From Deltaproteobacteria bacterium (GTDB lineage Bacteria > Desulfobacterota > Desulfarculia > Adiutricales > Adiutricaceae): a stretch of 34,482 nt of DNA. The stretch is taken from the NCBI GenBank assembly GCA_031264185.1, contig JAISEL010000054.1, forward strand, positions 1 through 34,482, given 5' to 3'. The notes beneath the pieces are model-generated. The model was not told where the DNA came from. It was given only the letters and a program-made list of their open reading frames with translations, and ran no database searches. Position numbers and translations under genes: made by a program. Below are positions 34,257 to 34,482 of this stretch, piece after piece. Every line of letters begins with the position of its first letter. The first letter of the stretch is position 1.

Positions 34257-34482
34257 ATGTCAAGTGAAATTCCTGAATATATGTCTTTTGACTGCAGACC
34301 GGTTAAAGTATATCTATTGGGCAATAACGTCATTTTGGATATGGAGTCTGACAGCTCCGGGGAAAAAAAAATTTGCCCCGGTATATGCTGTACGCCGCGC
34401 ATTCAGCGTATGCGCATACTGTCAAATGCAAGTCTGGCGCCGTTTATTCAGTTCGGACTGTCGCGGTTTACCCTGACACCGT
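34257..34482 (+). CDS. Possible partial CDS running off the right edge
   Basis: The frame containing the ATG at 34257 stays open to the window end (75 codons) and back to a TGA at 34188. It reads MSSEIPEYMSFDCRPVKVYL and later RILSNASLAPFIQFGLSRFT, a mix that looks more like a real protein than the overlapping frame from 34183 to 34476. There is no evident SD, and several Cys occur close together (ICPGICCTP). I recognise no family. It may be the start of a gene or another remnant. Confidence 0.3.
   Translation, partial: MSSEIPEYMSFDCRPVKVYLLGNNVILDMESDSSGEKKICPGICCTPRIQRMRILSNASLAPFIQFGLSRFTLTP

Overview
The window looks like a chromosomal piece of a Gram-negative bacterium, most likely a deltaproteobacterial (Desulfobacterota-like) lineage. 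That placement is an inference from the mix of genes: a complete Pst phosphate system, HD-GYP and hybrid-kinase signalling, a FecCD/BtuC-type uptake system, an M23 peptidase with a membrane anchor, and small RRM proteins. It also rests on the contrast between CGG/GCC-rich genes and very AT-rich gaps. No rRNA, tRNA or CRISPR array was found.

Left part (1-9732): the tail of a frameshifted AAA-ATPase/PD-(D/E)XK protein; an AT-rich gap; a leucine-rich-repeat protein with twelve exact 23-residue repeats; an M23 peptidase; a serine hydrolase; and the phosphate cluster pstS-pstC-pstA-pstB-phoU, whose first four genes overlap or nearly touch.

Middle (9733-25403): a signalling and transport block. 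A REC/HD-GYP regulator is followed by two paralogous hybrid histidine kinases. The second has lost its phosphoacceptor His and has a damaged ATP lid. It overlaps a FecCD permease, ATPase and binding-protein set for iron complexes or corrinoids. A 1274-residue Eco57I-like DNA methyltransferase with a degenerate nuclease region sits between this operon and a second metal-complex binding protein. A structured-RNA candidate lies just upstream of the methyltransferase.

Right part (25404-34482): accessory, decaying DNA. Two RRM genes share the same promoter and start-site palindrome design and flank about 2.5 kb of debris. Further on are a transposase fragment, at least two clear multi-lesion pseudogenes, an ORF broken by a 56-bp tandem repeat, long AT-only perfect palindromes and hairpin-rich gaps. 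One intact pair, a HAD phosphatase and a PrmA-like methyltransferase, sits inside it.

The most striking feature is a leader of about 110 bp present three times (1481-1591, 9967-10076, 28190-28299). In each, a strong Shine-Dalgarno sequence touches the base of a hairpin whose other side ends 8-9 nt before an ATG. The linear SD-to-ATG distance (about 49 nt) is far too long, but the folded distance is ideal. Two copies drive unrelated genes (the LRR protein and the HD-GYP regulator); the third leads into a four-codon ORF. It matches no riboswitch I recognise.
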